Source: Acanthamoeba sp. SK_2022b (lineage: Eukaryota; Discosea; Longamoebia; Acanthamoebidae). Taken from it: a stretch of DNA of 64,000 nt. Below, one piece after another: positions 42,648 to 53,696 of the stretch. Where the stretch lies: the NCBI GenBank assembly GCA_027943245.1, contig JANDJZ010000159.1, forward strand, positions 1-64,000, in the 5' to 3' direction. Position 1 is the first letter of the stretch. Each line of letters opens with the position of its first letter. The position numbers were made by a program, and so were the translations under genes. A model generated the notes under the pieces. The model searched no databases, was not told the origin of the DNA, and saw only the letters and a list, made by a program, of their open reading frames with translations.

Positions 42648-43635
42648 CGCACGCACACACGCACATATGCACATGCACATGTACAGAAAATCGTGCGATC
42701 CATTTTCACGCTGGCCCACAAGCTGGAGCCGTGCGTGGTCTTCTTCGACGAGGTACGTGCGCGCGCTACCCGATCCCTTGGCCGTAATGTCCCCCTTTAA
42801 CCCGCCGCCTCACCTTCGCCGCCACCACCCCACCACCCCACCACCCCACCAGATGGACTGCTTCTTCCACAGCGGATCGCAAGGCAGCCAGCACTCGTAC
42901 CACCTGCAGGTCGAGTCCGTCTTCATGACGTACGCGTGCCCCCCCCCCAAGACCTGGCATCCACGCACGCGGCTACGGTTGGCGCGTGGTTTTGTCGATG
43001 CTGACGTGCACACATATACATGTGGGGGGGGCACAGGCTGTGGGACGGCCTCGCCACGGACAGCAAGTCGCGGGTGATCGTTATTGGCGCGACCAATCGG
43101 CCGTACAACCTGAACCCGGCCATCCTGCGCCGCATGCCGCTCCAGTTCCTCTTCGACCTCCCCAACAAGGCCCAGCGCGCCCAAATCCTCAACGTGGTTC
43201 GTTGCCCTTTCTATTTTTTATTTATTATTTTCATTTATGAATTTTTAATTAATTGGAAAATAATTTTAAAAAAAATAATATTTTTAGGTGTTGGCCAACG
43301 AGCCATTGGCGCCCGGTTTCGACATCAACATGCTCGCCCAGCTCACGTCGGGCTACTCTGGCAGCGACCTGCAGGAGCTCTGCAAGAAGGTGCGCCCCCC
43401 CTCCATTTGATAGAGGAGGAGTGTCGCCATGCGCGCTCACGTGGCCCTCCCTCCTGTCCCCTACGGCACAGGCTGCCGTGGCGCCGCTGCGTCACTTCCT
43501 CGAGGAAGAGGAGAAGCGACGGGCGACGACCGCCACCGCCGCCACCGAAGACGAGGCGAGCACGCCTGGCCTGCGACCCATGCACCTGCAGGACTTCATC
43601 GAGGCCATGAAGGAGGTACACAACTCCACAACACA

Positions 43636-43693
<58 letters not shown>

Positions 43694-43735
43694 AACACAC
43701 CACACATCACGCACAGCTGGGGGAGCGTACACTGA
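41666..43735 (+). CDS. Msp1/ATAD1-type AAA ATPase of the mitochondrial outer membrane
   Basis: About ten exons. The start [18 protein letters not shown] gives the N-terminal TM ([20 protein letters not shown]), then [20 protein letters not shown] and [11 protein letters not shown], the family's linker. The AAA core follows: [27 protein letters not shown], a Walker A split by an intron and completed by [29 protein letters not shown] (the KWYGES pore motif), [20 protein letters not shown] (Walker B), [34 protein letters not shown], and [15 protein letters not shown]. The last clear exon ends [15 protein letters not shown]. The 3' end is uncertain: the frame can run through the CA repeat to a stop at 43735 (a Thr-His tail), or splice to AGL-stop near 43762. 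Role: extraction of mislocalised tail-anchored proteins (family knowledge). Confidence 0.87.
42602..42646. repeat. (CA)n microsatellite in Msp1-like gene intron
   Basis: About 22 CA units between the KWYGESE exon and the KIVRSIF exon. Confidence 0.95.
43636..43688. repeat. (CA)n microsatellite at 3' end of Msp1-like gene
   Basis: About 25 CA units directly after the last clear Msp1 exon. If not spliced out they are translated as alternating Thr-His (or Cys-Val from the other strand). Confidence 0.95.
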
Positions 43736-43739
43736 ACGC

Positions 43740-45521
43740 GAAGAATATCAGGCAGGCCTTTGAGCAGCGGGTCCTCTTGACCCGCCCGCTGCTTCTCGAT
43801 CTGCGACTCGATCGCGGCCCTGATGCCGGCCTCGACTCGCCACAGTTGTTCGAGGTCGTCCACCTCCAGCAGCAGCTCGTCGTTGTTGTTGTAGCAGCGC
43901 AGCCTCCTGGCAAGCAATTCCGTAGCGGGTCCGTCGAGCAGCCCAGCGGCGAGGAGGAATCTATAGAGCCCATCGATGCGCCAGCGGTTGAGCGCGTTGA
44001 CCTTGACCGGGCAGATGTCGTGGAAGACCACCGAGCGGAGCTCTTTGACGGCCAGCAGGTAGGGGCTGGTGATGCCAAAGTGGTCCCTGAGCAGGTCCTC
44101 CCACGCCTCGAAGCCCTGGGAGTTAAGGGCGCAGCCCCACCGGTAATCAGGCCTCGCGCGCACGCGCGTAGCGAGGCGCGGGGGGGGGGGTACGTGGACG
44201 ATCGAAGGATCGTAGAAGCGGATAGCGTTGAAGTTGGCGCTCCGAATATCGAGAGAGACGTAGAACTTGCCCGCGTTCTCGGGCTCGTAGATCGAACTGG
44301 GCAATTTCTGTGCAGAGCAGCGCGCTCGAGGTCAGCCAACCGCTCACGCGCAAACCGAGACGGAAAGGCGAAGGACCTCTAGTTGGGCCCCGTAGGCCAG
44401 GAAGGAGTCGTCCTGGGCAAACTTGGCAAAGGCCTCGGACGACGTTAGGTCCTGCGTGATCCTCTCCTGTTGGGCGGCCCGCAGCACGCTTATGAGTCTC
44501 GAGCAGACCACAGCAAGTTGGCGGAGGTCTGGGGCTTGCCTTGGTGTTGAAATACAATTTGTGGAAGGCGGCCTCGCCGCCCACGCTCTTGATCTCCTCG
44601 AGCATGAGGTTCAGCTTCGCGTGCGCGTGCATCTCCTGATCCAGCACACCGCACATCCATGTGAGAACGGTGAGCTCACCCCCTCCCTTCTCTCTTCCAC
44701 CCTCCTCGATCTCGCTACCAACGCCACTCCAGTCCGGCGCACCTGATCGTAGAGGTCGAGAAAGTAACGAAAGTCGTCGGGCTCGTAACACTGCCCAGAG
44801 AAGAACATGGAGAGATGAGGCATTCGCATCATGAGGCTAGGGCAGGAGGGGAGTGGAGAGCTTTACCTTGATGGGGATGTCAAAATCCTTCACGAAGCGG
44901 CGCTTCATCGAGATGCTCAGCGTCTCGAGCGTGCGCTCCTTTGTTTCGGGCTGCTTGCTCACCTGTTCGACGTGTCGCCACACACCCCACCACATGCTTA
45001 GAAGGATGCTCTCAGAAGCACACGCGAGTCATGCAAGTCCACGGCGTTGGAGAGGAGGAGTGCCTGAATGTGGCGCTCCTTGCCCAGGCCGAAGCTCTCG
45101 TGGGAGAGATTGTACTCTTCGGCGAGGCGGTGCACCACTTTGCGTTCGTGGGGAGGCAGGGACGGCGCAAAGGCCAGCGGCTCGGTTTGGCTCTCGTCCA
45201 CAGCGAACGCCGCGATCTGGGCCTCGATCTCCTTCAGCCTCTCCTCGGGCACCACTCTGCGAGAGCGCACAATAAGAATTATTAGTTTAATTACAGACGA
45301 GAAATAATTATTTATTTAAATTTGTTCAAATATGCGAATAAAAACCCGAGTGGTCAATAACAGTACCGTAGAGCGGGCTTGGTTTGTTGCCAAGAGCGGC
45401 CGGAAGGGTTTTGTGGCTGCTTCGGCTTGGTCTTCTTTTTGTTTGTAGTGCCAGGTCGCTGGACCTCTGTGCTGTCCCTTTCTTCCACTCCTCCCACACT
45501 TGCCTTGTGTCTCTCCTCCAT
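43740..45521 (-). CDS. R3H-domain protein with a second conserved region of unknown function
   Basis: About seven exons. The first exon (MEERHKASVGGVEERDST, Lys/Pro/Gln-rich) ends at R and joins VVPEERLKEIEAQIAAFAVD. The R3H single-stranded-nucleic-acid domain follows: SLPPHERKVVHRLAEEYNLS, HESFGLGKERHI. Further exons give KERTLETLSISMKRRFVKDF, EPDDFRYFLDLYDQ, AHAKLNLMLEEIKSVGGEAA, KLPSSIYEPENAGKFYVSLD then IRSANFNAIRFYDPSIV, FEAWEDLLRDHFGITSPYLL, VNALNRWRIDGLYRFLLAAG and LEQLWRVEAGIRAAIESQI. This second part is well conserved in character, but I cannot name it. The 3' end is unclear because the frame runs into the CA repeat (next stop at 43492, overlapping the Msp1-like gene). Confidence 0.65.
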
Positions 45522-45656
45522 CTTGTGTCTTCTCCTCCCTCTCACCGTTGTGTGCCCCTGCCGCTTTAGACCCAACTCGTGTTAGCCCCAACTCAACCGG
45601 TTTCACTAATTGTGTTCTTTTTATTTTCCAGTAACGATTCTCTGTCTGGGCAGCGG

Positions 45657-47404
45657 CTACTGTGCTGGCGGGCGGGCGTCGTACACGTCGAATCGCGTGC
45701 GGGGGCTCTTATGGGCGCGCGAGACCCTCGGGTCCTCCGCTACGTACTTGGGTCGCTTGACCACCACTCGCTTCTTCGCCACCTGCACACACAGCGTGAA
45801 TACCGCAACACACAACAACACACGAGCGGCCAGGCACCCACCTGTTGGGCGATTTCCAGCAGCCGATTGGCATCCGCGTCGTCGCCGACCAGCGCACGGG
45901 CCAGCTGCATGCCGAGCTTGGTCAGCGCCTTTTGTCTTCGCTTGGGATGCGGGTACATCGGGTCGAGATACTGTTTCGCCGCGTGTCGCGTGTGTCGCTC
46001 ATGAGTCGTCGACAGACAAACACCCCCCCCCCCCAAACCACCCGCAAGGGTTGGCAAGTGAGGCGGCGTACGATGACGTCGGGCCGTTCTTCGACGGGTA
46101 GTGAGAGCAAGTACTGCATCGAGTCGGCGTGCACCAGATTCAAGTTGTCCTCGAGCTCCTTGCCTTGGCTCACCTGCCGATCGACCACACCTCAGCAGCA
46201 CGGCCAAGAGAGAGAGAAGAGGAGAGAAGAGGAGAGAAGAGGAGAGAAGCGGGACCTCACGCAGTCGCTGGAGACCGTCGCGCAGCAGGGCGTGCACTAC
46301 AGGGTTGCGCTCCACGAGCGTGACCCGACAGCCGAGCGCTGCCAACACGAACGCGTCCTTGCCCAGACCTGTCCGCCACGTTCGAGCCACGTCAGCACAG
46401 ACAGCTCGAACCAGCCGCTTCACTGGCGACGGCGACGGCGGTGGCGAGGCAAGGGGGGTGAGCGACCTCCGGTGGCGTCCAGGACGGACAGGCCGGACTC
46501 CTTGCCCACGCCGACGGCGCGGGCCATAGGCGAGCGCTGGTCTCGGCCGAACTTGGTGCGGTAGGCCAGCGCGCCTCGCACAAAGTCGACGTAGACGGGC
46601 GCCATCCTGCCAGGCCGATCAACCCAGTCAGCGACCACAAGCGAAGCGTGAGAGAGGAAAGAAGGGAAGGCTCGCTCACCGCTTGGTGGGCGCGTTGCTC
46701 CTGCGTTGGGTGACCTGGACGCGGGTGGGCGCCACCTCGACGAGGAACTCGAACTGGCTCGAGAGCTGGGCCGACCGGGGCTCGCCGTAGAACGGCAGCC
46801 CGAGCTCCTGCGCCAGCCGCTCGGCGCGAGCGCGGACGTCCTGCTTCACCCGCTCGAGGGCCTCCGCGGTGGAAGCTGTCTCGTCGCGCTGTACTGCTTC
46901 GACTTGCTCTTGTTGTTCACGATTCTCCTCCTCGTCTTCATGGTCTTCGTTGCTCGCCTCGTCCTCGTCTTCGCTCTCCGCGAAGTCTTCATCTTCATCA
47001 CCATCTTCGTCTTCCATCTGCATCTGTTGCGTAGCGTCTCTTCTCAATCGTGGGAAGACGCAGCAGACTGCGATGCTCTTAGAGGGAGGAAGGGGATCCT
47101 TAATCTCGTAGGCGACCCATCGTCGCAGCACGAGCTGCGGCAGGCTTCCTTCGATCAATTGCGTACGGTTTGGCGATGCTTTGCCTGGCCTCAACGGAAT
47201 GGGGGTACCAGCAATCGTTCGCGCGCTGAATGGTTGCCAAATCTTGAGTGGATGACTGCCCAATCTGGTGGAATTTGCTGATGGCAGGCCACAAAAGACG
47301 AAATTTGAGCGATTTGGACTTCCGCGGCTCAGCTGCGAGAAGATCTTCGCGTAGTGAGTCTTCAGGCCCTCTGCACCTGTCGCCCGTGCCGCCAACCGCT
47401 CCAT
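45657..47404 (-). CDS. RsmJ-type (bacterial 16S rRNA m2G1516) methyltransferase homologue
   Basis: About six exons. The N-terminus (MERLAARATGAEGLKTHYAK) is Arg/Ala/Ser-rich and lacks acids, like an organellar presequence, and is followed by a long Glu/Asp block. The RsmJ core is clear: ERLAQELGLPFYGEP, VYVDFVRGALAYRTKFGRDQ, ARAVGVGKESGLSVLDATGG then GLGKDAFVLAALGCRVTLVE and RNPVVHALLRDGLQRL (SAM-binding motifs I and II), LNLVHADSMQYLLSL, the catalytic-type motif YLDPMYPHPKRRQKAL, ALVGDDADANRLLEIAQQ, and VAKKRVVVKRPKYV..TRFDVYDARPP. This follows the E. coli order closely (ATAGLGRDAF, LERNPVV, YLDPMFPH, KRVVVKRP). Expected action: guanine N2 methylation of mitochondrial SSU rRNA (inference). 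An origin from bacteria or the mitochondrial ancestor is possible; introns show it is resident. Confidence 0.85.
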
Positions 47405-47717
47405 TATAATCACTCAATCTCTAATGTAAAATCACAATTTCTCTTGCTTTTCTCTGCACAGCAAAAAGCGACAGACGTAACGGTCTTCTCACACGACAAG
47501 ACGGACGAGGCGTACACAAGAGAACGAGGCAAGGATTAAAGTTGTAAAGTTAACCTCGCGGGAGATTGGTACTCCTTTCTCCTATTTTGTAAGCAATTGG
47601 TTGACTATCTCGGCCAGCCAAGTTTTCCAGCTTCCGATCTTTTTTCAGATCTCTTCGCGATGGACGCTAGCCTGCTCGGCATTTTTTGTTGCTTCAGCTC
47701 AACCTGTCTCTGTGCAG

Positions 47718-49329
47718 ATGTCGTACGAGGCTGAGAAAGAGCTCAGCGGCTCCCACAAGAGGAAGAGGACAGAAGGAGATAGAGTTGAGGAAGCTGAGGA
47801 AACTAATGGAATTGAAAATGCTGTGGAGGGCATCGACGACCTGAATGGGGAGATGGTAGAGGAGGGCTTCAAAGATGATGATCTTCTACTCGAAGATCTG
47901 ATCAACGGCGCCGATGCCCTGCCGCCAGGCGGCCCAGACGTTGACAGCGACTTTGGGGTAGTGTTTGCTGCTGGAGATGACGGCGCCGACGCTGGAGATA
48001 GCTTCGACAACAACGATTCCTACGACGACACATCACAGATCGACCTCATGGCGAGGGAGATCTTGGAGGACTCGAGCCAATCGCAGGGCACGGGCTACGG
48101 TCCCGGGCGCAAGAAGCCGCGCCGCCAGTACGCGCCATCCGCGACGGCGTTCACGGGGGCGGCGGTCAAGGGGAGCGACGACAGCGGCAGCAGCGACGAC
48201 AACGTGGAGGACGAGGAGGTGGAGGTCCTGGAGGAGGACGATGAAGAAGACGATGACGAAGATGGCGACGACGCGCCGGAGGAGGTGGGCGGCAAGGGGG
48301 TACGCACCGCGCGAACGAAGCGCAACCATGTCGAAGACGACGACGACGACGATGATGGCGATGACGGCGATGCCGAAGACGAGGGCGACGCGAAGGAGTT
48401 CAGAGCTCCGCCGGGCTCGAAGGGACTGTTCACGACCCGGGCCGGGAAGGGCGTGGGCGGGAAAGGCAAGGCCAAGGCCAAGGCCGGCGACGACGACGAT
48501 AGCGACGACGACGAGGAAGAGGAGGAGGAAGGAGAAGGCGATGAAGAAGAGGAGGAGGAGGAGGCAGAGGGTGACAAGGGCGGTGATGAGGGGGAGGGCA
48601 AGGAGCACACACTCACGCGAGCACGCATGGACCGATACTTGGACGTGGACGCCAAGATCGGCCTGCTCACCCGCGCCGTGCGGCAGTTTGACGCGCAGAG
48701 CCAGGTGTCGACGCTCCTCACATCGGCCCTCCTCCAGCTGGCCAACGCGCGGGCCGACTTCGCGGCCGAAGTCGAGAGGGAGATCGAACACGCCAAGGTT
48801 CTCTCCTCTTTGTGCTTGTCGCACGTGTGTCGCGCAGGCCTGCTCACGTGGGCAATGTTTGTCGTTGGCGTCGTCGTCATGCAGGAGGAGGACTACGACA
48901 GCGACGACGAGACGGAGGAGAAGGTGGAGCTGCCCGAGGAGGAAACGATGGAGGGCTGGCTGGAGGGCGCCGATCCGGCCGACTTTGACGCTCTGCGGGC
49001 CACTTTCCTCAAGGAGCTCCTGCAGATGCCATTCAAGGTAACCTCTCTCTCTCTCTCTCTACATATTACCGCATGCGCCTCGGCGGTGGTTGACTTGGCG
49101 TTGCGTGTGGGTTGTGTTGGGTCGTGTGCAGGCGAAGCTGAATGGAGAGCGGTGCACGGTGGTGCAGGCGGTGGGCGGGGACAGCATGCTGGTGCGGCAG
49201 AACGGCGAGTCGTTCATCGCCGCAGCCACGGCCCTGTCCGGGGCCAAGGGCCGCAACGGCGCCATCCTCGCCGAGTGGAAGCAGAATCGGGACGTCTTCA
49301 AGCAGCTGCCCGGCACGCACTGGCTTTGA
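47718..49329 (+). CDS. Large acidic nuclear-type protein, family unknown
   Basis: Three exons. The ATG at 47718 (MSYEAEKELSGSHKRKRTEG) follows a CTCTGTGCAG that could be an acceptor; the frame is also open upstream to 47601. The protein has a basic nuclear-signal-like start, a 200-residue Asp/Glu-rich middle with Lys/Gly breaks (RAGKGVGGKGKAKAKAGDDD), then a structured C-terminus: RARMDRYLDVDAKIGLLTRA, VSTLLTSALLQLANARADFA, EETMEGWLEGADPADFDALR, AKLNGERCTVVQAVGGDSML and ALSGAKGRNGAILAEWKQN, ending GTHWL. Composition suggests a chromatin or nucleolar factor. I do not recognise a domain. Divergent from the RsmJ-type gene by about 310 bp. Confidence 0.65.
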
Positions 49330-49482
49330 TGATTCATCGCCTCTTGTGCTTTTCTCTTGTGCCAATAACGATCGCTAAACTACAACTACGCCCGCCCCAA
49401 CCGTGTGTCGTGGACGGCCTTGCGGTGGTTTTCCAGGAGGGAACACACCCCCTCTTTTGTGATTTTTCTACCCAGATTCTTC

Positions 49483-50613
49483 ATGGCCACAGAGTTACAG
49501 GCCCTGCTGGGCCAGCTGGACACCGGCACGGACTCTTGCATCTTCAACACAATCCTGGAGGGACATGGGGAGAAAAAGAATTACGTCTGCTACTTTCTCG
49601 GATTTGCATCGCAATTAAAGCATCGCGCGAGCGAGGTGCGGGAGCTGCTCGCAGACTACCAGGCCAAGATCAAGGCCAAGGATGCGTTGCTTCATTCCCA
49701 GCTCGTTACGTATTCGGTAGCGCAATGGATCTTCCACAATAACAAGATCGAATTCGCGGGCCTGGACAGTGCTGCAGACACCCAGGCCCTCATCACGAAC
49801 CAGCGACTTACGAGAGGCACCGTTGGCGATAAAGAAGTCCTACAAACGCTCGACCTACTCATGCAAACTTACTCTCCCCACTCTGATCTGCGAAAGAAGG
49901 CCTTCTCCGCTGTCGATCTAGAGAGGTGGCACAGCCTGCTCTTCAAATCTGTACTCGAGTCGCATGGCACCTTCAGAACAACAGGTGTGAAGACCAATAG
50001 CTCGGACAACATCGAGCACATCTACCCGCACCACGGCACCGTGGTGAGTGCTACTCTCAGTCTGGGCCAAATTGTCTCCCGCCTGGTCACCGAGCTCAGT
50101 ACCGACCATTACGACGAGGGCGAGAAGCTGCTCTATACCTTCGCCCTCGCCGCCTTTGCGCAGTACCACTTCGTCGACATCCACCCCTTTGTCGATGGCA
50201 ACGGGCGCGTGTGCCGCTTCCTCAGCAAATTCATCCTCGATACGTGCTGCCCGCTGCCTTTTCCCATGTTCATCGATCGTGATTCCTACCTAGCAACGCT
50301 GGTCTCGGGGAGAAAGGAGAGAAACCCCACCGACGCACCTCTGGCTCTGGCGAGGCTCCTGCTGGATAGCGCAGCGACTTTCTATCGCGATACCATCAAG
50401 ACCTACTCCAACCAAACCTTCGACTGGTTGCTGATAGCCAGCGACGAAATCGGCTTCCGAGAAGTCTGCAAGGTGGAGCTCATCAACGACGCCAACACCG
50501 ACACGCTGGTCAGAACCTTCAACGACTTACAAGTTGGTCACAGCGTGGACCACTGCATCGGCGAGAAAGTGTACAGAATTAATAAAAGATACTGCGACAT
50601 AGACGACCTGTAA
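49483..50613 (+). CDS. Fic-domain protein (predicted AMPylase/nucleotidyl transferase)
   Basis: An intronless protein of about 376 residues. The Fic signature HPFVDGNGRVCRFLSKFI lies near residue 234 and matches HPFxDGNGRxxR, with the catalytic His, the anion-binding loop and the Arg all present. Upstream are KTNSSDNIEHIYPHHGTVV and the flap region. The N-terminal helix reads FHNNKIEFAGL where class II Fic proteins have the inhibitory motif (S/T)xxxE(G/N); the Glu is kept but the flanking residues differ. No signal peptide or TM is seen, so it is predicted cytosolic or nuclear. Predicted reaction: transfer of AMP from ATP to a protein hydroxyl. The absence of introns contrasts with its neighbours. 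An alternative start at 49405 adds 26 residues of poor quality. Confidence 0.88.
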   Translation: MATELQALLGQLDTGTDSCIFNTILEGHGEKKNYVCYFLGFASQLKHRASEVRELLADYQAKIKAKDALLHSQLVTYSVAQWIFHNNKIEFAGLDSAADTQALITNQRLTRGTVGDKEVLQTLDLLMQTYSPHSDLRKKAFSAVDLERWHSLLFKSVLESHGTFRTTGVKTNSSDNIEHIYPHHGTVVSATLSLGQIVSRLVTELSTDHYDEGEKLLYTFALAAFAQYHFVDIHPFVDGNGRVCRFLSKFILDTCCPLPFPMFIDRDSYLATLVSGRKERNPTDAPLALARLLLDSAATFYRDTIKTYSNQTFDWLLIASDEIGFREVCKVELINDANTDTLVRTFNDLQVGHSVDHCIGEKVYRINKRYCDIDDL

Positions 50614-51402
50614 GCAGCAAGGTACACCTCGTTCCTTGTTCAGACCTTGAAACATTACAATAACTGCCGTCCCCACCAGACCCCACATGACAAACCATGG
50701 AGCACTCCACAGCAAAGACAGCCAAGCCAGAGAATGAGCCAATCTTGTTGTGGCGCTAGAACGAGCTGCGCGTTGGTCTTGGACTGGACACATGCCACAA
50801 CCTGGCACTATGCTCATGTACATTTCACAAGGACTGTTCAATGGCGCACCCTCTCAATCTGCCATGCTGACCAGCTGCCCTGACCCCTGGGCCTGATGAA
50901 CAAAGCATAAAGAGCCCATTGAGACTGAACTGCAGACAATGTGTCAAACAGCAGTGTGAAATGATGTCTAGAGAAGGCTCTACCATACCTTCATGTTCTA
51001 CAGATATCCATCTCATGGAGAAAAAGGGTGAAAAGTTGAGATGAGATTTAGAGTGAATGGAATGGGTCAGCCAGGAATAGCACAAACAGATTGGGAGATT
51101 TGGAACAGGTGCTCCAATGGAACCAAGAGGTCTCCCTCACTGGTGAACACACTGGAACAAAGGATGAAAAGTTGGAAGAGTCACCACACACGACCGATAT
51201 CAAGCCTGCAGGCAAAGGTGATCAGGACACGCAGTTGGCCGATTTCGCGCTGCTCCTTCTTCGTCTCTCTGGCTCCTTCTTCCCGCTCGGGGCACGAGCT
51301 CGAATCGGTTCTTGGTGTTCGAGAACACCATCGGTACAACTGACGACACACCCACCACCACGTTGGTGAGCAGCCTGCTCCGTGTGTGCGTATGCATGCG
51401 CC
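50614..51402. other. Intergenic region, CpG-poor, no gene supported
   Basis: Between the convergent Fic and F-box genes. From about 50640 to 51230 the sequence is AT-richer and CpG-poor by eye, unlike the flanks, with no coding motif. It may be transposon-derived, but I found no terminal repeats. Confidence 0.45.
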
Positions 51403-53530
51403 TCATCCAAGCGAAAACGCACTCTTGAATGTGAACTCCATATTGGCGTAGAGATAGTACAGCCTCTGTTGATCGACGTCGCCAATAATTGCGGGCACCG
51501 GTTAGTGTGCTATACTCACCCCCCCCCCCTCTCTTTTCACGAGCGCAGTGTGCAGTCAGGCGGTCCGCACGGGTGAGCGATACCTGAAGAAGCCAGCGAG
51601 GGTGCGGCGGGTTGCCGGGGCTCCTGAGGCAGCGCCCTCCGGATTTGAAGCACTCGAGGGAGTAGAACCGCAGGTGCTTCTCCAGCACGCCCGCGTGGAC
51701 CGCCCCGAAGGCCGCCTTGTGGCCGCCGCCCGACCGCGGCGGCTCCTTCTCTTCGATACCGACCTCGACCGCTTCCCTCAGCATCTGGATACTTTCTTCA
51801 TCCGTGACCGCCTGCCCCCACACACGCACAAAGGCACAGACACGTCGTGGTGAGCTTAAGGAGTGAGGGAGCGGAAAGAGGCGGAGTGGCGTGCGCACCG
51901 AAGACCGCCTGATGACGTCATATAGGCTGGTGGACTGAATCCACTCGCGCATGCACTGCCAGTGGGGCTTCACCGGCACGGCGTCGCTACGGTTCGGTCC
52001 AGAGTTGACGACCATTAGGATAATCATGGCAACCAAAGTCAGGTTGCGCGCCCGTCGGACCGACATCTTCTCAAGCATCTGGTGGGTGCTGAACATGGTG
52101 ATGCCTGTGCGCATGAAGATAAACGAGCCGACCACCAGCAAGGCCTCGTCCTCCTCAGAGTCACTCTCCTCGGCGCTAGCCGCTGCATCGACAGCGGAGC
52201 GGGTGTGTGATGCCCGATGCAGATGATGGCGCACACTGTACCTCAGGTGAGACCAGATCAACCTCGTCTCGCTGAACAGTCGAATGCGTGCACGACATAA
52301 CCGGTTAGCGCGATCAGGTCGAGAATAGGATCGGGCTTTGGCGCACAGGCGAGGGGTGGGCGAGGCGGTGGTGGTCGCACAGCGGAAAGTGCAGCGTTCG
52401 GATCATTTCGACTGTGCCATTGCAAGCCCGCTCCAGCCTCTCCCGGTTGTGCTCAATGTTCTCCCTCGTCCGTGTCGGCTTGAATGATGAGGCACGCCAA
52501 TGACGACAGAGAGTGAGACAAGCGTGCGCGCGCGGCTACGATTGCTCGGCTGATGTACATCGATCTCCATCTCGCCTTTGAAGACGGGCGAGGAGAGTAA
52601 AGGCATGAACTTGGCGTGGAGCTCGGCCTTGAGTCGGTTGTGAAGCCACAACGTGGGGAGCAGGATGGGCACCGACGTAGACCTGTTCAACAGCATGGCC
52701 CTAGTGCTCGACTGGCTCTCGGCTGCGCGGTAAAGGGAGCAAAGGAGAACGAAAGCCGAAGGGGCAAAGTCTGAGACGATGGCTAAATCAAGGCGAGGCT
52801 GTGGAAAGGAGGAAGCGAAACACCTAACATGCGGGAGAGGTCGCTGATGAGGGGGAATATGAGGAGGTCGTAGACAAAGTGCGCCGGCAGCCTGACCAAC
52901 GCATGAGCGAAGTCATGCACGGATGCGCCAACATCCCAATCTGTGATCAGCTCGCGGCTCATCAGCACCTGCACACGCAAACATACGCCACGCAGTTACG
53001 CAAACGCGCAGACAAACGCAGAGCACGGTTGAGGTGAACTGTCTGAAACGCGTGGGTTTTCTGGAAAGGGGACAGCCGCAAGGTGGTACCTCGGCAAGCG
53101 CCATTGCCATTTGATCAGACACGCAGAGCGGCCGCAGACAGGCCACCAGTGCTCGCTTGTGCCGCGCGAAGAACCGCAGCCACGCCACCACGCTTACATC
53201 GGTGGTTGGGGTAAGGGCAGCGGCGCGGGCCAGGTGTGGGGGGATGCCGTCCAGGACCAGAGAACACCAGCGCACGGCCCGCTCGTGAGGCGAGCGTCGC
53301 AGCACCACTTCCCAGAGCTGCTTGTCTGTGCGGGTGTGTCCACATCGGTGAGCCGTCGACACCCCCCACAAAGAGGGGGCGCAGGCGCAGCAAAGACGGG
53401 AGGAGGGACCGCGAGAAAGACGCAAAGCACGGTGGGAGGTCTGGCCCACCCGTAGCAGGTCGCGAGGGTCCTGGAGATGGCTCAGCACAGTCAACGCCAC
53501 CTCATCGGGAAGCCCTGCACCGAACAGCAT
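51403..53530 (-). CDS. F-box protein
   Basis: About seven exons. From MLFGAGLPDEVALTVLSHLQ the F-box continues DPRDLLRVGQTSHRALRLSR and, across a GT-AG intron, DKQLWEVVLRRSPHERAVRW. The family usually recruits substrates to an SCF (SKP1-CUL1) ubiquitin ligase. The rest has no recognised substrate domain: VVAWLRFFARHKRALVACLR, VLMSRELITDWDVGASVHDF, LPTLWLHNRLKAELHAKFMP, ENIEHNRERLERACNGTVEM, FMRTGITMFSTHQMLEKMSV and RRARNLTLVAMIILMVVNSG, a C-terminal exon with AVTDEESIQMLREAVEVGIE, and YYLYANMEFTFKSAFSLG before the stop at 51403. An upstream ATG at 53644 (MATLNQRFGFVGEL) is an alternative start. Some 3' exon joins are uncertain. Confidence 0.7.
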
Positions 53531-53696
53531 TGTTTTGCTGTACCCCTCTCTTCTTCTTTCTCTTTCTCCGTCTTGTTGGTTGCCATTTGGAATTGCGGTT
53601 TTCAGTTCACCCACAAAACCGAACCTCTGATTAAGAGTTGCCATGCGAGGCTCCAATGGAATGGAACTTGAGTTTTGCTCATCCTGTACTGCCACA

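Noticed and set aside
43429..44382. Plus-strand frame through the CA repeat into the R3H gene
   Set aside because: Beyond the repeat it is antisense to the R3H-gene exons, which carry the sensible composition. Only the Msp1-like part before the repeat is kept.
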